Positions 24,276-33,937 are shown, numbered from the stretch's first letter. The stretch is DNA of 64,000 bases from Daejeonella sp. (GCF_030684675.1 NZ_JAUXXZ010000028.1:1-64000); one strand, 5' to 3'. The notes: generated by a model not told the origin, from the letters alone. A program made the numbers and translations.

Positions 24276-25556
24276 CTAATATTTATACTTATCCTTCCAC
24301 AGGAATCTTAGACGTTCCCGAAGTTTTTCTTCAGCCGCATTTTTACCCGGATCATATAGCAGCGTACCGCTGAGATTTTCGGGAAGATATTCCTGGGCAG
24401 AAAAGTTGTCCTTATAGGCATGTGAATATTCGTATTCTTTGCCATAACCTATATTTTTCATGAGTTTGGTTGGTGCATTTCGTAAGTGCAGTGGCACCGA
24501 CTGGTCGCCGCTTCTCGCCACAAGTTCCTGAGCTTTACTAATTGCCTCATAGCTGGCATTACTTTTTGGAGAAGAGGCCAGATAAGTAACGGTTTGTGAG
24601 AGAATGATCCTTGACTCGGGCCAGCCGATTACATTAACGGCCTGAAAACAATTATTGGCCAGTAGCAGCGCATTTGGATTCGCATTTCCGATATCTTCAG
24701 ATGCCAGTATGAGCAAACGACGGGCAATAAATGAAGGATCCTCACCTCCGGCGATCATACGTGCCAGCCAGTAAACGGCTGCATTTGGATCGCTTCCGCG
24801 GATGGATTTAATGAAAGCAGATATAATATCATAATGTTGCTCTCCGGCTTTATCATAAATAGCCATATTTTGCTGGACATGTTTTAGTACCAGCTCATTG
24901 GTGATGTTCACATCCTGCTGATTCACAGCATTAACTACGAGTTCCAGTACATTCAGGAGCTTCCGTGCATCGCCACCAGAAAGGCGGAGGAGGGCTTCAT
25001 GTTCTTTGATACTGATCTTTCTATCTTTCAGATAGCTGTCTTCTTTGATTGCTTTATTCAATAATTCTACCAGATCCTCTTCCGAAAGGTTTTGCAGAAT
25101 ATAAACCTGGCTTCTGGATAAAAGCGCTGAAATGACCTCAAATGACGGGTTTTCAGTCGTCGCACCAATTAAAGTAACAAGGCCCCGTTCCACTGCACCG
25201 AGCAATGAATCCTGCTGGGATTTTGAAAAACGGTGAATCTCGTCAATGAAAAGTATGGGCAGATTTTCATTTTCATCCTTTAAACGGGACGCCTGTTCAA
25301 TTACATCCCGAATATCTTTTACCCCCGAATTTATTGCACTCAGACTAAAAAATGGACGATTTAATTGTTTAGAAATAATTAAGGCCAAAGTAGTCTTCCC
25401 TACACCCGGCGGCCCCCAAAGAATCAGTGAAGGTAGCATACCACTTTCGATGGCGAGGCGTAAAATCGCACCCTTTCCAACCAAATGCTTTTGCCCGACA
25501 TAATCATCGAGTGTTGTCGGGCGCATTCTTTCTGCCAGAGGAGGTATTGTTGCCAT
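24276..25556 (-). CDS. rarA: Replication-associated recombination protein A (AAA+ ATPase)
   Basis: This 426-residue protein has the RarA/MgsA/WRNIP1 layout: N-terminal PLAERMRPTTLDDYVGQKHL, Walker A GPPGVGKTT (about 48-56), Walker B LFIDEIHRF, sensor-1 GATTENPSF, and the C-terminal tetramerisation region (YWLARMIAGGEDPSFIARRLL; HLRNAPTKLMKNIGYGKEYEY). It acts at stalled replication forks together with RecA and SSB. The frame also has a TTG one codon upstream; the ATG at 25556 is chosen. It lies 28 bases upstream of the DUF5687 gene on the same strand. Confidence 0.96.
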   Translation of the reverse strand: MATIPPLAERMRPTTLDDYVGQKHLVGKGAILRLAIESGMLPSLILWGPPGVGKTTLALIISKQLNRPFFSLSAINSGVKDIRDVIEQASRLKDENENLPILFIDEIHRFSKSQQDSLLGAVERGLVTLIGATTENPSFEVISALLSRSQVYILQNLSEEDLVELLNKAIKEDSYLKDRKISIKEHEALLRLSGGDARKLLNVLELVVNAVNQQDVNITNELVLKHVQQNMAIYDKAGEQHYDIISAFIKSIRGSDPNAAVYWLARMIAGGEDPSFIARRLLILASEDIGNANPNALLLANNCFQAVNVIGWPESRIILSQTVTYLASSPKSNASYEAISKAQELVARSGDQSVPLHLRNAPTKLMKNIGYGKEYEYSHAYKDNFSAQEYLPENLSGTLLYDPGKNAAEEKLRERLRFLWKDKYKY

Positions 25557-25597
25557 CAATTCAAAATATTAGTTCAATCTGATCATTTCAGATAGGT

Positions 25598-28213
25598 TTA
25601 TAGACCCATCTCTTCGTCCTGAAAGTTCTGAACCAAACCGACTGCATCGGTTATCGAATCGCCTATTATCGTAATGAAAGACCCTGATTGTATATTCTTC
25701 ACTGCATAATCAAAGGCTTCTTTACTTTTATTAATGATCTGTATATCAATCTCAGGCTTCACTTCTTTCAGGCCGTCTACCAGTAATGAAATCATTTCTT
25801 CTCTGCTTCGGCCTCTAAGGTACTTCTCCTGACAGATGATCACGTCGTCGAACATTTGGGCTGAAATCCGTCCAATTTCCTTAAGATCCTCATCCCGCCT
25901 GTCGCCGGTACCTGAAATAATTCCTGTGCTACGTTTAATATCCAGAGTAGAGAGAAAATCCTTGATACCTCTCAATCCGTCAGGATTATGGGCAAAGTCA
26001 ACCATTATTTTACAATCCTTCAATTCGAAAATATTCATCCGGCCAGGTGTCTGTGCTACAGATGGAATAAATGTTTCAAGAGATAGACGGATATCTTCAA
26101 TTTTAAAACCCCACACGAATGTCGCAAGACTTGCTGCCAGTACATTCTGTGTCATGAAACTTACAGTGCCATTAAAAGTAATGGGTACATGCGTCACCTT
26201 CTCTATTCTTATTTTCCAGTCGCCTTTTTTGATTGTAATAAAGCCGTTTTCATAAATTGCAGCTACCCCGCCCTTTTGGCAATGATCTTTTATAACCGGA
26301 TTTTTTTCATCCAGTGAAAAATAAGCCACATTGCAGCGAACATCTTTCGCTATTTTAACACAATGTTTGTTGTCTGCATTTAAAATAGCCCAGCCATCAT
26401 TTTTTACTGAGTTTAAAACAACCGCTTTAACGCGTGCAAGGTCATCAAGTGTATGAATATCTGAAATCCCCAGATGATCTTCCTGAATATTGGTGATAAC
26501 GGCAATGTCGCAATGTCCAAAACCAAGACCCGATCTTAAAATTCCTCCCCTGGCGGTTTCCAGCACAGCAAATTCAACTGTTGGATCTTTCAGCACAAAT
26601 TCAGCGCTAATCGGGCCTGTTGTATCCCCCTTTAGTAACATGGAATTCTGAATATATACCCCGTCGGAGGTAGTAAAACCAACTCTGTACCCATTATTTT
26701 TTACAATATGTGCGATAAGCCGGGTAGTTGTGGTTTTACCATTTGTACCAGTAACAGCAATGATTGGTATGCGAGCTGACTTGCCCGGAGGATAAAGCAT
26801 ATCTATTACCGGAGCAGCAACATTTCTAGGAAGGCCTTCACTTGGAGCAAGGTGCATTCGGAAGCCCGGAGCAGCATTTACCTCAAGTACAACTCCTCCA
26901 TTTTCAGTGAGGAGCTCAGTTAAATTATTGGCCATAATATCAATTCCGCAAATATCCAGGCCAATAACCCGGGCTATTCGTTCGCACATAAATACATTTT
27001 GCGGATGTACCATGTCTGTAACATCAATGGAAGTACCTCCTGTACTCAGATTTGCCGTAGATTTTAAGTACACAATCTCAGATTTTTTTGGGATTGTATC
27101 TAATGTATAACCTTTTTTATCCAGCAGGTCGAGGGTGTCGCGGTCAATGCCGATCTCAGTAAGAACATTTTCATGTCCATAGCCACGACGTGGATCGGTG
27201 TTTTCAATATCTATTAATTTATTTACCGTATTTACACCATCGCCTACAATATGTGCCGGAACTCGTTGAGCAGCCGCCACCATACGATTATCTATCACTA
27301 AAACCCTGAAATCATGGCCTGTAATAAATCGTTCAACGATTACCCGGTATGAATATTTCTGTGCATAAGCAAAGGCTGCAACAGCCTCTTCTCTGGTTTT
27401 TACATTTATAGTTGCTCCTTTTCCATGATTTCCATTCAAAGGTTTAAACACCAGTGGAAATCCGATTTTATCGAGGGCAATTTCCAGATCCTCATCTGTA
27501 GATATGGTTAAACCCTTGGCAACGGGAATAGCCTGTTCCTGTAAAATACGCTTGGTTTCATCTTTGTTGCCGGCCAGGTCAACTGCGATACTGCTGGTTT
27601 TATCGGTCATTGTAGCCCTGAATCGAACCTGATTTACACCGTATCCTAACTGGACAAGGGAACTTTTATTAAGACGAATAAAAGGGATTTTTCTTGCTAC
27701 AGCCTCCTCAACAATTGAAGCAGTACTTGGACCAAAACGCTCACGTTCCCGCATTTTTTTCATTGTCATGACATCATTTTCGATATCATAATCTTCGCCG
27801 GCAATTAATTTCTCCGCAATGCTGACAGATGCTTCGGCAGCATAGACACCTACAGTTTCTTCAATATAGCTGAACACTACATTATATATTCCCGGAGTTT
27901 TTGTCTCGCGTGTACGCCCAAAGCCGGTTTCCATTCCTGCTAATGATTGCAGTTCAAGGGCTATATGCTCGATAACATGACCCAGCCAGGTACCCTCATC
28001 TACCCGCTCAAAAAATCCTCCTTCATACCCTGGTGAACAGCGGTGATTATATAAACTCGGCATCAGTTTTTCAATTCTTTCCCTGAATCCATCAATTTTA
28101 TTGGTCGGTCTCTGCTCCAGGTCCTCAAGATCAAGACGCATCTGGATCAATTTTTTACGATTTGTAGACCAAATATTCGGTCCCTTCAAAACCTGTATGC
28201 CCAATATTTTCAT
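25598..28213 (-). CDS. cphA: Cyanophycin synthetase
   Basis: This 871-residue enzyme matches CphA1, which polymerises aspartate and arginine into multi-L-arginyl-poly-L-aspartate (cyanophycin) with ATP. An N-terminal domain covers residues 1-160 (ILGIQVLKGPNIWS; EGTWLGHVIEHIALELQ). The ATP-grasp domain spans about 215-475 (GNHGKGATINV, the glycine-rich ATP loop; EVNAAPGFRMH). The Mur-ligase-like domain spans about 483-871, with P-loop GTNGKTTTT (489-497), TNIQEDHLG and a C-terminal IIGDSITDAV. Family lengths are about 870-900, so it is full length. It is divergent from cyanophycinase, giving a nitrogen/carbon storage locus. Confidence 0.96.
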   Translation of the reverse strand: MKILGIQVLKGPNIWSTNRKKLIQMRLDLEDLEQRPTNKIDGFRERIEKLMPSLYNHRCSPGYEGGFFERVDEGTWLGHVIEHIALELQSLAGMETGFGRTRETKTPGIYNVVFSYIEETVGVYAAEASVSIAEKLIAGEDYDIENDVMTMKKMRERERFGPSTASIVEEAVARKIPFIRLNKSSLVQLGYGVNQVRFRATMTDKTSSIAVDLAGNKDETKRILQEQAIPVAKGLTISTDEDLEIALDKIGFPLVFKPLNGNHGKGATINVKTREEAVAAFAYAQKYSYRVIVERFITGHDFRVLVIDNRMVAAAQRVPAHIVGDGVNTVNKLIDIENTDPRRGYGHENVLTEIGIDRDTLDLLDKKGYTLDTIPKKSEIVYLKSTANLSTGGTSIDVTDMVHPQNVFMCERIARVIGLDICGIDIMANNLTELLTENGGVVLEVNAAPGFRMHLAPSEGLPRNVAAPVIDMLYPPGKSARIPIIAVTGTNGKTTTTRLIAHIVKNNGYRVGFTTSDGVYIQNSMLLKGDTTGPISAEFVLKDPTVEFAVLETARGGILRSGLGFGHCDIAVITNIQEDHLGISDIHTLDDLARVKAVVLNSVKNDGWAILNADNKHCVKIAKDVRCNVAYFSLDEKNPVIKDHCQKGGVAAIYENGFITIKKGDWKIRIEKVTHVPITFNGTVSFMTQNVLAASLATFVWGFKIEDIRLSLETFIPSVAQTPGRMNIFELKDCKIMVDFAHNPDGLRGIKDFLSTLDIKRSTGIISGTGDRRDEDLKEIGRISAQMFDDVIICQEKYLRGRSREEMISLLVDGLKEVKPEIDIQIINKSKEAFDYAVKNIQSGSFITIIGDSITDAVGLVQNFQDEEMGL

Positions 28214-28285
28214 AAATTATTTTTAGTTTTTAATGGTTAGGTATTACCCTTCAAGAACAATCCTTCGGGGTGCATTCGCTAAATT

Positions 28286-28307
28286 TATGCCAAATGCATT
28301 TGGCATA
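28286..28307. promoter_or_regulatory. Perfect 22-bp palindrome, candidate operator
   Basis: The 22 bases are exactly self-complementary, with half site TATGCCAAATG and centre ATGCAT, 73 bases upstream of the cphA start codon. Perfect dyads of this length without a loop are typical of sites for homodimeric regulators, rather than of terminators. The regulator is unknown. Confidence 0.55.
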
Positions 28308-28638
28308 TTCATACAGGTCTTTTTAGATGTTTATCAATCTAATGATTATCTGTATGAAACAGATTTACAAATTTATATTATCAGGCAAAAGCCAGTATTA
28401 AATCCTGCAATCGGAATTGTTTAATTGGTTAAAATATGATTGCATTTTAATTGGGATTCTTGTTAGGGTTTAACGCGAATTAAACCATTAACAAGATATA
28501 AAGTTTTGCTAAATTATTAAATTTTAAGCCGATAAATTCATGCGGAATGTTTGATTATTGATATTTTTTTTGGCAATATCTTATCTCATATGTTGAAAAG
28601 TTTAGTAAGTAATGTCTAAACTTATAATGCTGGTAATA

Positions 28639-28646
28639 TATATTTG
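28639..28646 (+). promoter_or_regulatory. Candidate -7 box for the cyanophycinase operon
   Basis: TATATTTG fits TAnnTTTG, 32 bases before the ATG at 28678, which would give a short leader. No canonical -33 TTG at 19-21 bases upstream. Confidence 0.35.
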
Positions 28647-28677
28647 ATTTTGAAGTAACAAAATCTTAATATCTACT

Positions 28678-29589
28678 ATGGTTCCAAAGGGCAAACTTCT
28701 TATAATTGGCGGTGCGGTTGATCTGGGAAGTTCACTAAATTATAATGAAAACATCAGCCACCCGCATTATGTAAAATTCTTTGAACTGGGGATTCTCAAG
28801 CGGATTATCAGGGAATCAGCTAAAGCTGAAAATTCTGTTGTAGAAGTAATTACTACGGCATCGAAAATACCCGAAATAGTGGGTGAGGAGTATATTAATT
28901 CATTCAAACAGCTTCAGGTTAATAATGTCAATGTAATGGATATCCGATCCAGGACTGATGCCATGATCCCTGAATATCTGGAACGCATTGCAAAAGCAGA
29001 TGTGGTGATGTTTACCGGTGGATACCAACTGCGTTTGAGCTCCATATTTGGAGGTACTCCTTTTCTGCACTTGTTGAAAAAGCGTTATCATGAGGATAAT
29101 TTTCTGATTGCCGGCACATCTGCCGGAGCAGCTGCGGCATCTACCAATATGATCTATCGCGGTAGCAGCAGTGAGGCATTGATCAAAGGGGAAGTCCAGA
29201 TTACCGCCGGATTAGGTTTTATTGACTCGGTAATCGTTGATACTCATTTTGTACAACGCGGCAGGATAGGCCGTTTATTTTATGCTGTAGCCAGTAATCC
29301 GGGGATGCTGGGTATCGGGCTCGGTGAGGATGCCGGATTATTAATCACTGAAGGAAATTGTTTGGAAGCAATTGGCTCAGGTCTGACAATTTTAGTTGAT
29401 GGCCGTTTTATTAGTGAGACGAGTATTTATGAAGTGGAGATAGGTTCGCCGGTTTCGATTGGTGGCTTGAAGGTACATGTGATGTCTATATTTGATAAAT
29501 ATGATCTTGAAAAGCATGAACTAACCATTCAAAAAACAATAAAGGTGGAAGAAGGGGTATTTTTGAAAGTTAAAAATGAGGATAATTAA
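28678..29589 (+). CDS. cphB: Cyanophycinase, S51 family serine peptidase
   Basis: This 303-residue enzyme hydrolyses cyanophycin to beta-Asp-Arg dipeptides. The nucleophile is S148 in AGTSAGAAA, the S51 hallmark. A second family motif reads FTGGYQLRL at 112-120, where many cyanobacterial enzymes have FTGGDQ. No signal peptide is seen, so it acts in the cytoplasm on stored polymer. It is divergent from cphA. The downstream dipeptidase gene starts within its stop codon (TAATG), so the two degradative enzymes are translationally coupled. Confidence 0.95.
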   Translation: MVPKGKLLIIGGAVDLGSSLNYNENISHPHYVKFFELGILKRIIRESAKAENSVVEVITTASKIPEIVGEEYINSFKQLQVNNVNVMDIRSRTDAMIPEYLERIAKADVVMFTGGYQLRLSSIFGGTPFLHLLKKRYHEDNFLIAGTSAGAAAASTNMIYRGSSSEALIKGEVQITAGLGFIDSVIVDTHFVQRGRIGRLFYAVASNPGMLGIGLGEDAGLLITEGNCLEAIGSGLTILVDGRFISETSIYEVEIGSPVSIGGLKVHVMSIFDKYDLEKHELTIQKTIKVEEGVFLKVKNEDN

Positions 29590-30437
29590 TGAATCATAAA
29601 TTAATTATTCACGGTGGATTTTTTAGCGAATCCCGTACAAATTCTGAAATTAAACTAGCCAAACAACAAGCCCTTTCTGATATTGTAAAGGAGTCGTACG
29701 ACTATTTAAATTCCCATTCTGCATTGGAAACCTCAGTTTTTGCGGTTTCACTTCTCGAAGATTGTGAGCTTTTTAATGCGGGTATCGGTTCGCAGATCCA
29801 GAGTGATGGAAAGATCAGACTTAGTGCAGGTTTAATGGATGGAAGCAGTGGGAAATTTTCGGGAGTAATAAATATTGCGGATGTCAGGAATCCGATACTA
29901 ATTGCAGAAAAGTTAATGTCAGTTGATGACCGGGTTCTAAGTGGTAGTGGTGCGCTTGATTTTGCCAGATCCAATGGCTTTGGATATTTTAGTACTGAAA
30001 CTCAGCAACGCAGGGAAGAATATGAAAGAAAACTAAATGCATCCCTTGGTCTTGGAACCGTCGGATGTGTGGCTTTAGATAGCAAGGGGAATATTGCAGC
30101 TGCCACTTCAACAGGAGGTAAGGGCTTTGAGATTCCTGGCCGGGTTAGTGACTCTGCCACTGCAGCAGGGAATTTTGCCAATCCATTTGCAGGCATATCT
30201 TGTACAGGTGTCGGTGAAGATATTGTAAGTGCTGGCCTTGCGGTTAAAATAGTAACGCGGGTTAGTGATGGTATGAGTCTCGAAGCCGCTTCGCAAAAAT
30301 CATTTCAGGAACTTAAACTTAGCGATGGTTTTGCCGGAATAATTGGTATTTCGGCAAATGGAGAACTATACCATTGCGATTCACACCCCTATATGGTATG
30401 GGCGGCTTATGATGGCGGTCTATCGGTTTTTTCCTGA
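29589..30437 (+). CDS. iaaA: Isoaspartyl peptidase/L-asparaginase (Ntn hydrolase)
   Basis: This 282-residue plant-type asparaginase/isoaspartyl dipeptidase precursor should self-cleave before T157 in LGLGTVGCVALD, giving the N-terminal Thr nucleophile. The substrate loop STGG (174-177) and GRVSDSA follow, as in EcAIII/IaaA. Family members cleave beta-aspartyl dipeptides, including beta-Asp-Arg released by cyanophycinase. Its start overlaps the cyanophycinase stop by one base, which strongly supports use in the last step of cyanophycin breakdown to Asp and Arg. It is short relative to enzymes of about 320 residues but contains the key motifs. Confidence 0.92.
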   Translation: MNHKLIIHGGFFSESRTNSEIKLAKQQALSDIVKESYDYLNSHSALETSVFAVSLLEDCELFNAGIGSQIQSDGKIRLSAGLMDGSSGKFSGVINIADVRNPILIAEKLMSVDDRVLSGSGALDFARSNGFGYFSTETQQRREEYERKLNASLGLGTVGCVALDSKGNIAAATSTGGKGFEIPGRVSDSATAAGNFANPFAGISCTGVGEDIVSAGLAVKIVTRVSDGMSLEAASQKSFQELKLSDGFAGIIGISANGELYHCDSHPYMVWAAYDGGLSVFS

Positions 30438-30462
30438 TAGCATGTAATTTTAAAAATCTTTG

Positions 30463-30470
30463 TACGTTTG
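30463..30470 (+). promoter_or_regulatory. Candidate -7 box upstream of TPR gene
   Basis: TACGTTTG fits TAnnTTTG, 75 bases upstream of the TPR gene start. No convincing -33 box. Confidence 0.3.
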
Positions 30471-30544
30471 AGATTGATAACCAATATATTATGTCCGGGG
30501 ATTGGGAGTTTTATTCTTTCAAAACCATAAGCAGGCAATTTTAA

Positions 30545-31639
30545 ATGAGTCTCAGGTCAATTTTATTATCATTGCTCTTATTGAGTATTTCTGTAAACAG
30601 GGGTATCGCAGGATTTGTTGGATGGGATGAAGGGATTAGTGCCTTACCTTACTGGAGCATTGTTTCCAAAGTTTCAAAGTCTGATTCCCTGAATCGGGAG
30701 CTTACAAAACAAGGATCCTCTTCTGGCATCCAGGCTATAAAAGAACACCTCAATACACTTCAGTTCCGTGAGCAGTTAAAGGCATCCGATAATATCTCCT
30801 ATGTATTTCCCACATCAGCAGGGGTTTATAATGGAAGCCTGAAATCAGATTCCCTGAGTGCGTACGATCAGCTTCTTTTTCTTTCCAGAAATCTGGGGGA
30901 TCGGAATGCCGAGGCAGGAGTACTGAATTCTTATGCGGTGAGTCATGCCTTAAATGGAAGGATGGATGATGCGGTTAGATTATTAAATGAAGCAATAGTT
31001 TTGAATCTGGAAATCAAAAATAATGTTGCTGTCAGAAATAATTATTTAACATTACAGCGAATAAACAGATACAGAGGAAATCTAAGCGAGGCCTTAAAGT
31101 ACAATGAGGTTATATTATTGATTGACCTGAATGCAAAAAATAACAGATTTCTTGCAGAAACCTATATGGATCATGCTGAGATCCTTACAAGTCAGAAAAA
31201 TTTTACTGAAGCCGAATCGCTCGTGCTTAGAAAGGCTTTGCCCTTGTATTATTATGGTTTGAAAGATAAGATTGGCACAATCCGCTGTTATGATCAGCTT
31301 GCTGATACCTATCATCAGCAGAAAAAATTTACACAAGCGAAATGGTTTTATATTCAATCAAATATGTTGGCCAGAAAGATAAATGACCCTTTAGAAATTG
31401 TAAACTCACTTATTAACCTTGCACATGTCAAAATGTCAATAGGTGATTATCAGCTAGCACTAATGGATTATAAGGAGGCAGAGCAATTGTCGGTAAAAAA
31501 CAGGTATACCAATAAGTTGATAGAATTAAAAAGCGACCTGGCTGATGTTTATAGCAAACTCGGAAACTCTGGTGCTGCAAGTTCTGCTTTTTCGGAGTTT
31601 AAAGTCATGAAAGAGACATTTTTGAGAACAATCCAATAA
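30545..31639 (+). CDS. Tetratricopeptide repeat protein, secreted
   Basis: This 364-residue protein has a signal peptide (MSLRSILLSLLLLSISVNRGIAG) and several TPR-like helix pairs from about residue 115 to 355 (DRNAEAGVLNSYAVSHALNGRMDDA; YMDHAEILTSQKNFTEAESL; CYDQLADTYHQQKKFTQAKWF; LADVYSKLGNSGAA). The repeats resemble the sensor part of Bacteroidota TPR histidine kinases or HTH regulators, but no output domain follows. Probably a periplasmic protein-interaction scaffold. It stands alone. Confidence 0.8.
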   Translation: MSLRSILLSLLLLSISVNRGIAGFVGWDEGISALPYWSIVSKVSKSDSLNRELTKQGSSSGIQAIKEHLNTLQFREQLKASDNISYVFPTSAGVYNGSLKSDSLSAYDQLLFLSRNLGDRNAEAGVLNSYAVSHALNGRMDDAVRLLNEAIVLNLEIKNNVAVRNNYLTLQRINRYRGNLSEALKYNEVILLIDLNAKNNRFLAETYMDHAEILTSQKNFTEAESLVLRKALPLYYYGLKDKIGTIRCYDQLADTYHQQKKFTQAKWFYIQSNMLARKINDPLEIVNSLINLAHVKMSIGDYQLALMDYKEAEQLSVKNRYTNKLIELKSDLADVYSKLGNSGAASSAFSEFKVMKETFLRTIQ

Positions 31640-31798
31640 TGAGAAAAGTGTATTTTATTGGCTGATTCCATTTTTTAAGTATATTATGATCCGATAATAT
31701 AAAATACATAAACATGTTACATGAATTAACCCTCTTTTCGGGGTTTTCCGTAATTATATTTAATTTTTGGTACCAAATTAGATACCGTATATTCTGAA

Positions 31799-33937
31799 AT
31801 GAAGTTAAAATCAGTTAAAGAGATGTTAAAGAGATTATGTCTGGCCTTATTTATTGTATCAGCTTTAGCCTGTCAGGCCGACCCGAGGATTAGTATAATT
31901 GTTTCAGATAGTGATCTGAAACCTGAGCTTCAACAATCTGTTGTGGCAAAGTCGCTGGTAGAGCTCCTGGAAAATTTTCACTATCAGAAAGTAGTAGTGG
32001 ATGATACTTTTTCGTCAATTGTTTTTGATGAGTATATAAAAGCACTGGATAACGGGAAAAGCTATTTTCTGCAAAGCGATATTGCTGATTTTGAAAAATA
32101 TCGTTTGACTATGGATGATGATCTGCGTTCCGGTGATCTGAGTGTACCTTTTTACATCTTTAATGTTTATCAGAAAAGATACAATGATCGTGTGGCCTTT
32201 GCCCTAAAGGAAATTGATAAGAAGTTCGATTTTACAAGTAATGAAAGTTATACCTACGACCGTGAGAAGCTTCCATGGCTTAAATCTGAAGCGGAATCAA
32301 ATAACCTCTGGTCGAAGCGTGTTAAATATGAGATGCTCAACCTGAAGGTTACCGGTACTGATGAATCAAAAATTAAGGAGACATTGAAAAAACGGTATGA
32401 GAATCTGGTTTCTCAATCTACAAAGTTTAATAACCAGGATGTCTTCGGGATCTTCATGAACGCCTTTACCGGAACGGTCGATCCGCATACCAATTATTTT
32501 GTACCGAACAGGGCACAGGAATTCAATGAAGATCTTGCCCGGACTTTCGAGGGTATAGGTGCAAGATTACAGCTTGAAAATGAGGTGGTTAAGATTGCCG
32601 AAATTATTCCCGGCGGACCAGCTTTTAAAGCTAAAACACTTGAAGTGAATGATCGTATTGTGGCGGTTGCCCAGGGTAAGGATGGCGAATTTGTAGATGT
32701 GATCGGCTGGCGTCTGGATGTTACAGTAACGAAAATTAAAGGTCCTAAGGGAACAATTGTCCGTTTGAAAGTGATCCCGGCAGGTCAGGAGTTATCAGCT
32801 ACTCCTAAAATAGTTGAACTGGTTCGTGATAAGGTTGTGCTTGAAGATCAGTCGGCAAAGAGAACTATAAAAACCGTGACACAAGATGGTAAATCTTATA
32901 AAATCGGTATTATCCAGATTCCGGCTTTCTATGCTGATTTTAAAGCTATGCAGGCAAGGGATCCTAATTATAAAAGCACTACCCGCGATGTGAAGCTTCT
33001 GCTTGATACCTTAAAGCGGGAAAATGTGGATGCCGTAGTGATTGACCTGAGAAGCAATGGAGGTGGATCTCTTCCCGAAGCTATTAGTCTCAGTGGTTTA
33101 TTTATAAAATCAGGACCTATAGTACAGGTGCGCGACAGAAGAAATAATGTTGAAATTGAAGAAGACGAAGATCCTGGTATAGCCTGGACAGGTCCATTAG
33201 GGGTTTTACAGGATCGGTTCAGTGCTTCGGCATCTGAAATCTTTGCAGGCGCCATTCAGGATTATGGACGTGGAATTATCATTGGTAATCAATCTTATGG
33301 TAAAGGAACTGTTCAGCAGGGAATAGATATGGGAAGGGTTATTGGTACTGCTGATAAATTAATGCTTAAAGCTGCGCAGACTGCCGGTAATAAGTCAGGA
33401 GCAGCTGTTGGAGTAGGTGCCAATGCACCTGAATTCGGGCAGATCAATTTAACCATGGCGAAGTTCTATAGGGTTAATGGCAGTACAACCCAACATAAGG
33501 GCGTAGTTCCTGATATCGAATTTCCAACAGTATTCCCTAAAGATAAGTATGGCGAAAGTTCTGAGCCGCGGGCACTTCCATGGGATACCATCGCTCCAAG
33601 TAAGTATTCACTAGTTACCAACCTTGACGATGTGAAGCGCAAATTACTCGTCCTGCATAATGAACGTATGAAAACATCTCTGGGTTATCAGAATCTGCAG
33701 CAGGATATAGCAGAATTTGCTAAACGTGAGGCTGAAACTACAATAACCCTGAACGAAGTACAGCTGAAGAAAGAACGCGATGATCAGGAAGCAAAGGTTT
33801 TGTTAAGAGAGAACCAGCGTCGTGCTGCCAAAGGACTTCCGCCCCTGAAAAAGGGTGAAGCCAGACCTAAAGATGATGTTGATTTTATTCGCGATGAAGG
33901 TCTGCAGATAATGGCAGATTACATTAAGATTAAATAA
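31799..33937 (+). CDS. prc: Carboxy-terminal processing protease (tail-specific, S41 family)
   Basis: This 712-residue protein matches Prc/Tsp. It has an N-terminal hydrophobic export signal ending near SALAC, a helical N domain (about 45-245), a PDZ domain (about 250-335; EGIGARLQLENEVVKIAEIIPGGPA), and the S41 core with catalytic S477 in FSASASE and K502 in SYGKGT, 25 residues apart as in E. coli Tsp. A C-terminal coiled region rich in Lys/Glu (about 610-712) completes the Tsp architecture. It degrades periplasmic proteins with exposed nonpolar C termini. Monocistronic. Confidence 0.94.
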   Translation: MKLKSVKEMLKRLCLALFIVSALACQADPRISIIVSDSDLKPELQQSVVAKSLVELLENFHYQKVVVDDTFSSIVFDEYIKALDNGKSYFLQSDIADFEKYRLTMDDDLRSGDLSVPFYIFNVYQKRYNDRVAFALKEIDKKFDFTSNESYTYDREKLPWLKSEAESNNLWSKRVKYEMLNLKVTGTDESKIKETLKKRYENLVSQSTKFNNQDVFGIFMNAFTGTVDPHTNYFVPNRAQEFNEDLARTFEGIGARLQLENEVVKIAEIIPGGPAFKAKTLEVNDRIVAVAQGKDGEFVDVIGWRLDVTVTKIKGPKGTIVRLKVIPAGQELSATPKIVELVRDKVVLEDQSAKRTIKTVTQDGKSYKIGIIQIPAFYADFKAMQARDPNYKSTTRDVKLLLDTLKRENVDAVVIDLRSNGGGSLPEAISLSGLFIKSGPIVQVRDRRNNVEIEEDEDPGIAWTGPLGVLQDRFSASASEIFAGAIQDYGRGIIIGNQSYGKGTVQQGIDMGRVIGTADKLMLKAAQTAGNKSGAAVGVGANAPEFGQINLTMAKFYRVNGSTTQHKGVVPDIEFPTVFPKDKYGESSEPRALPWDTIAPSKYSLVTNLDDVKRKLLVLHNERMKTSLGYQNLQQDIAEFAKREAETTITLNEVQLKKERDDQEAKVLLRENQRRAAKGLPPLKKGEARPKDDVDFIRDEGLQIMADYIKIK

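Larger units (their letters stand above)
28214..28677. other. Divergent control region between cphA and the cyanophycinase gene
   Basis: These 464 bases are gene-free. The 63-codon plus-strand frame at 28233-28424 looks like chance and is crossed by the palindrome at 28286-28307. It should contain both promoters: a -7-like box for the cyanophycinase side is at 28639-28646. None could be placed for cphA. Confidence 0.5.

Noticed and set aside
28233-28424. 63-codon plus-strand frame in the cphA upstream region
   Set aside because: Crossed by the 22-bp palindrome and lying in a divergent promoter region; translation has no features.
31766-31777. 12-base palindrome TTTGGTACCAAA upstream of prc
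   Set aside because: Short AT-rich dyads of this size are expected by chance, and nothing ties it to a regulator.
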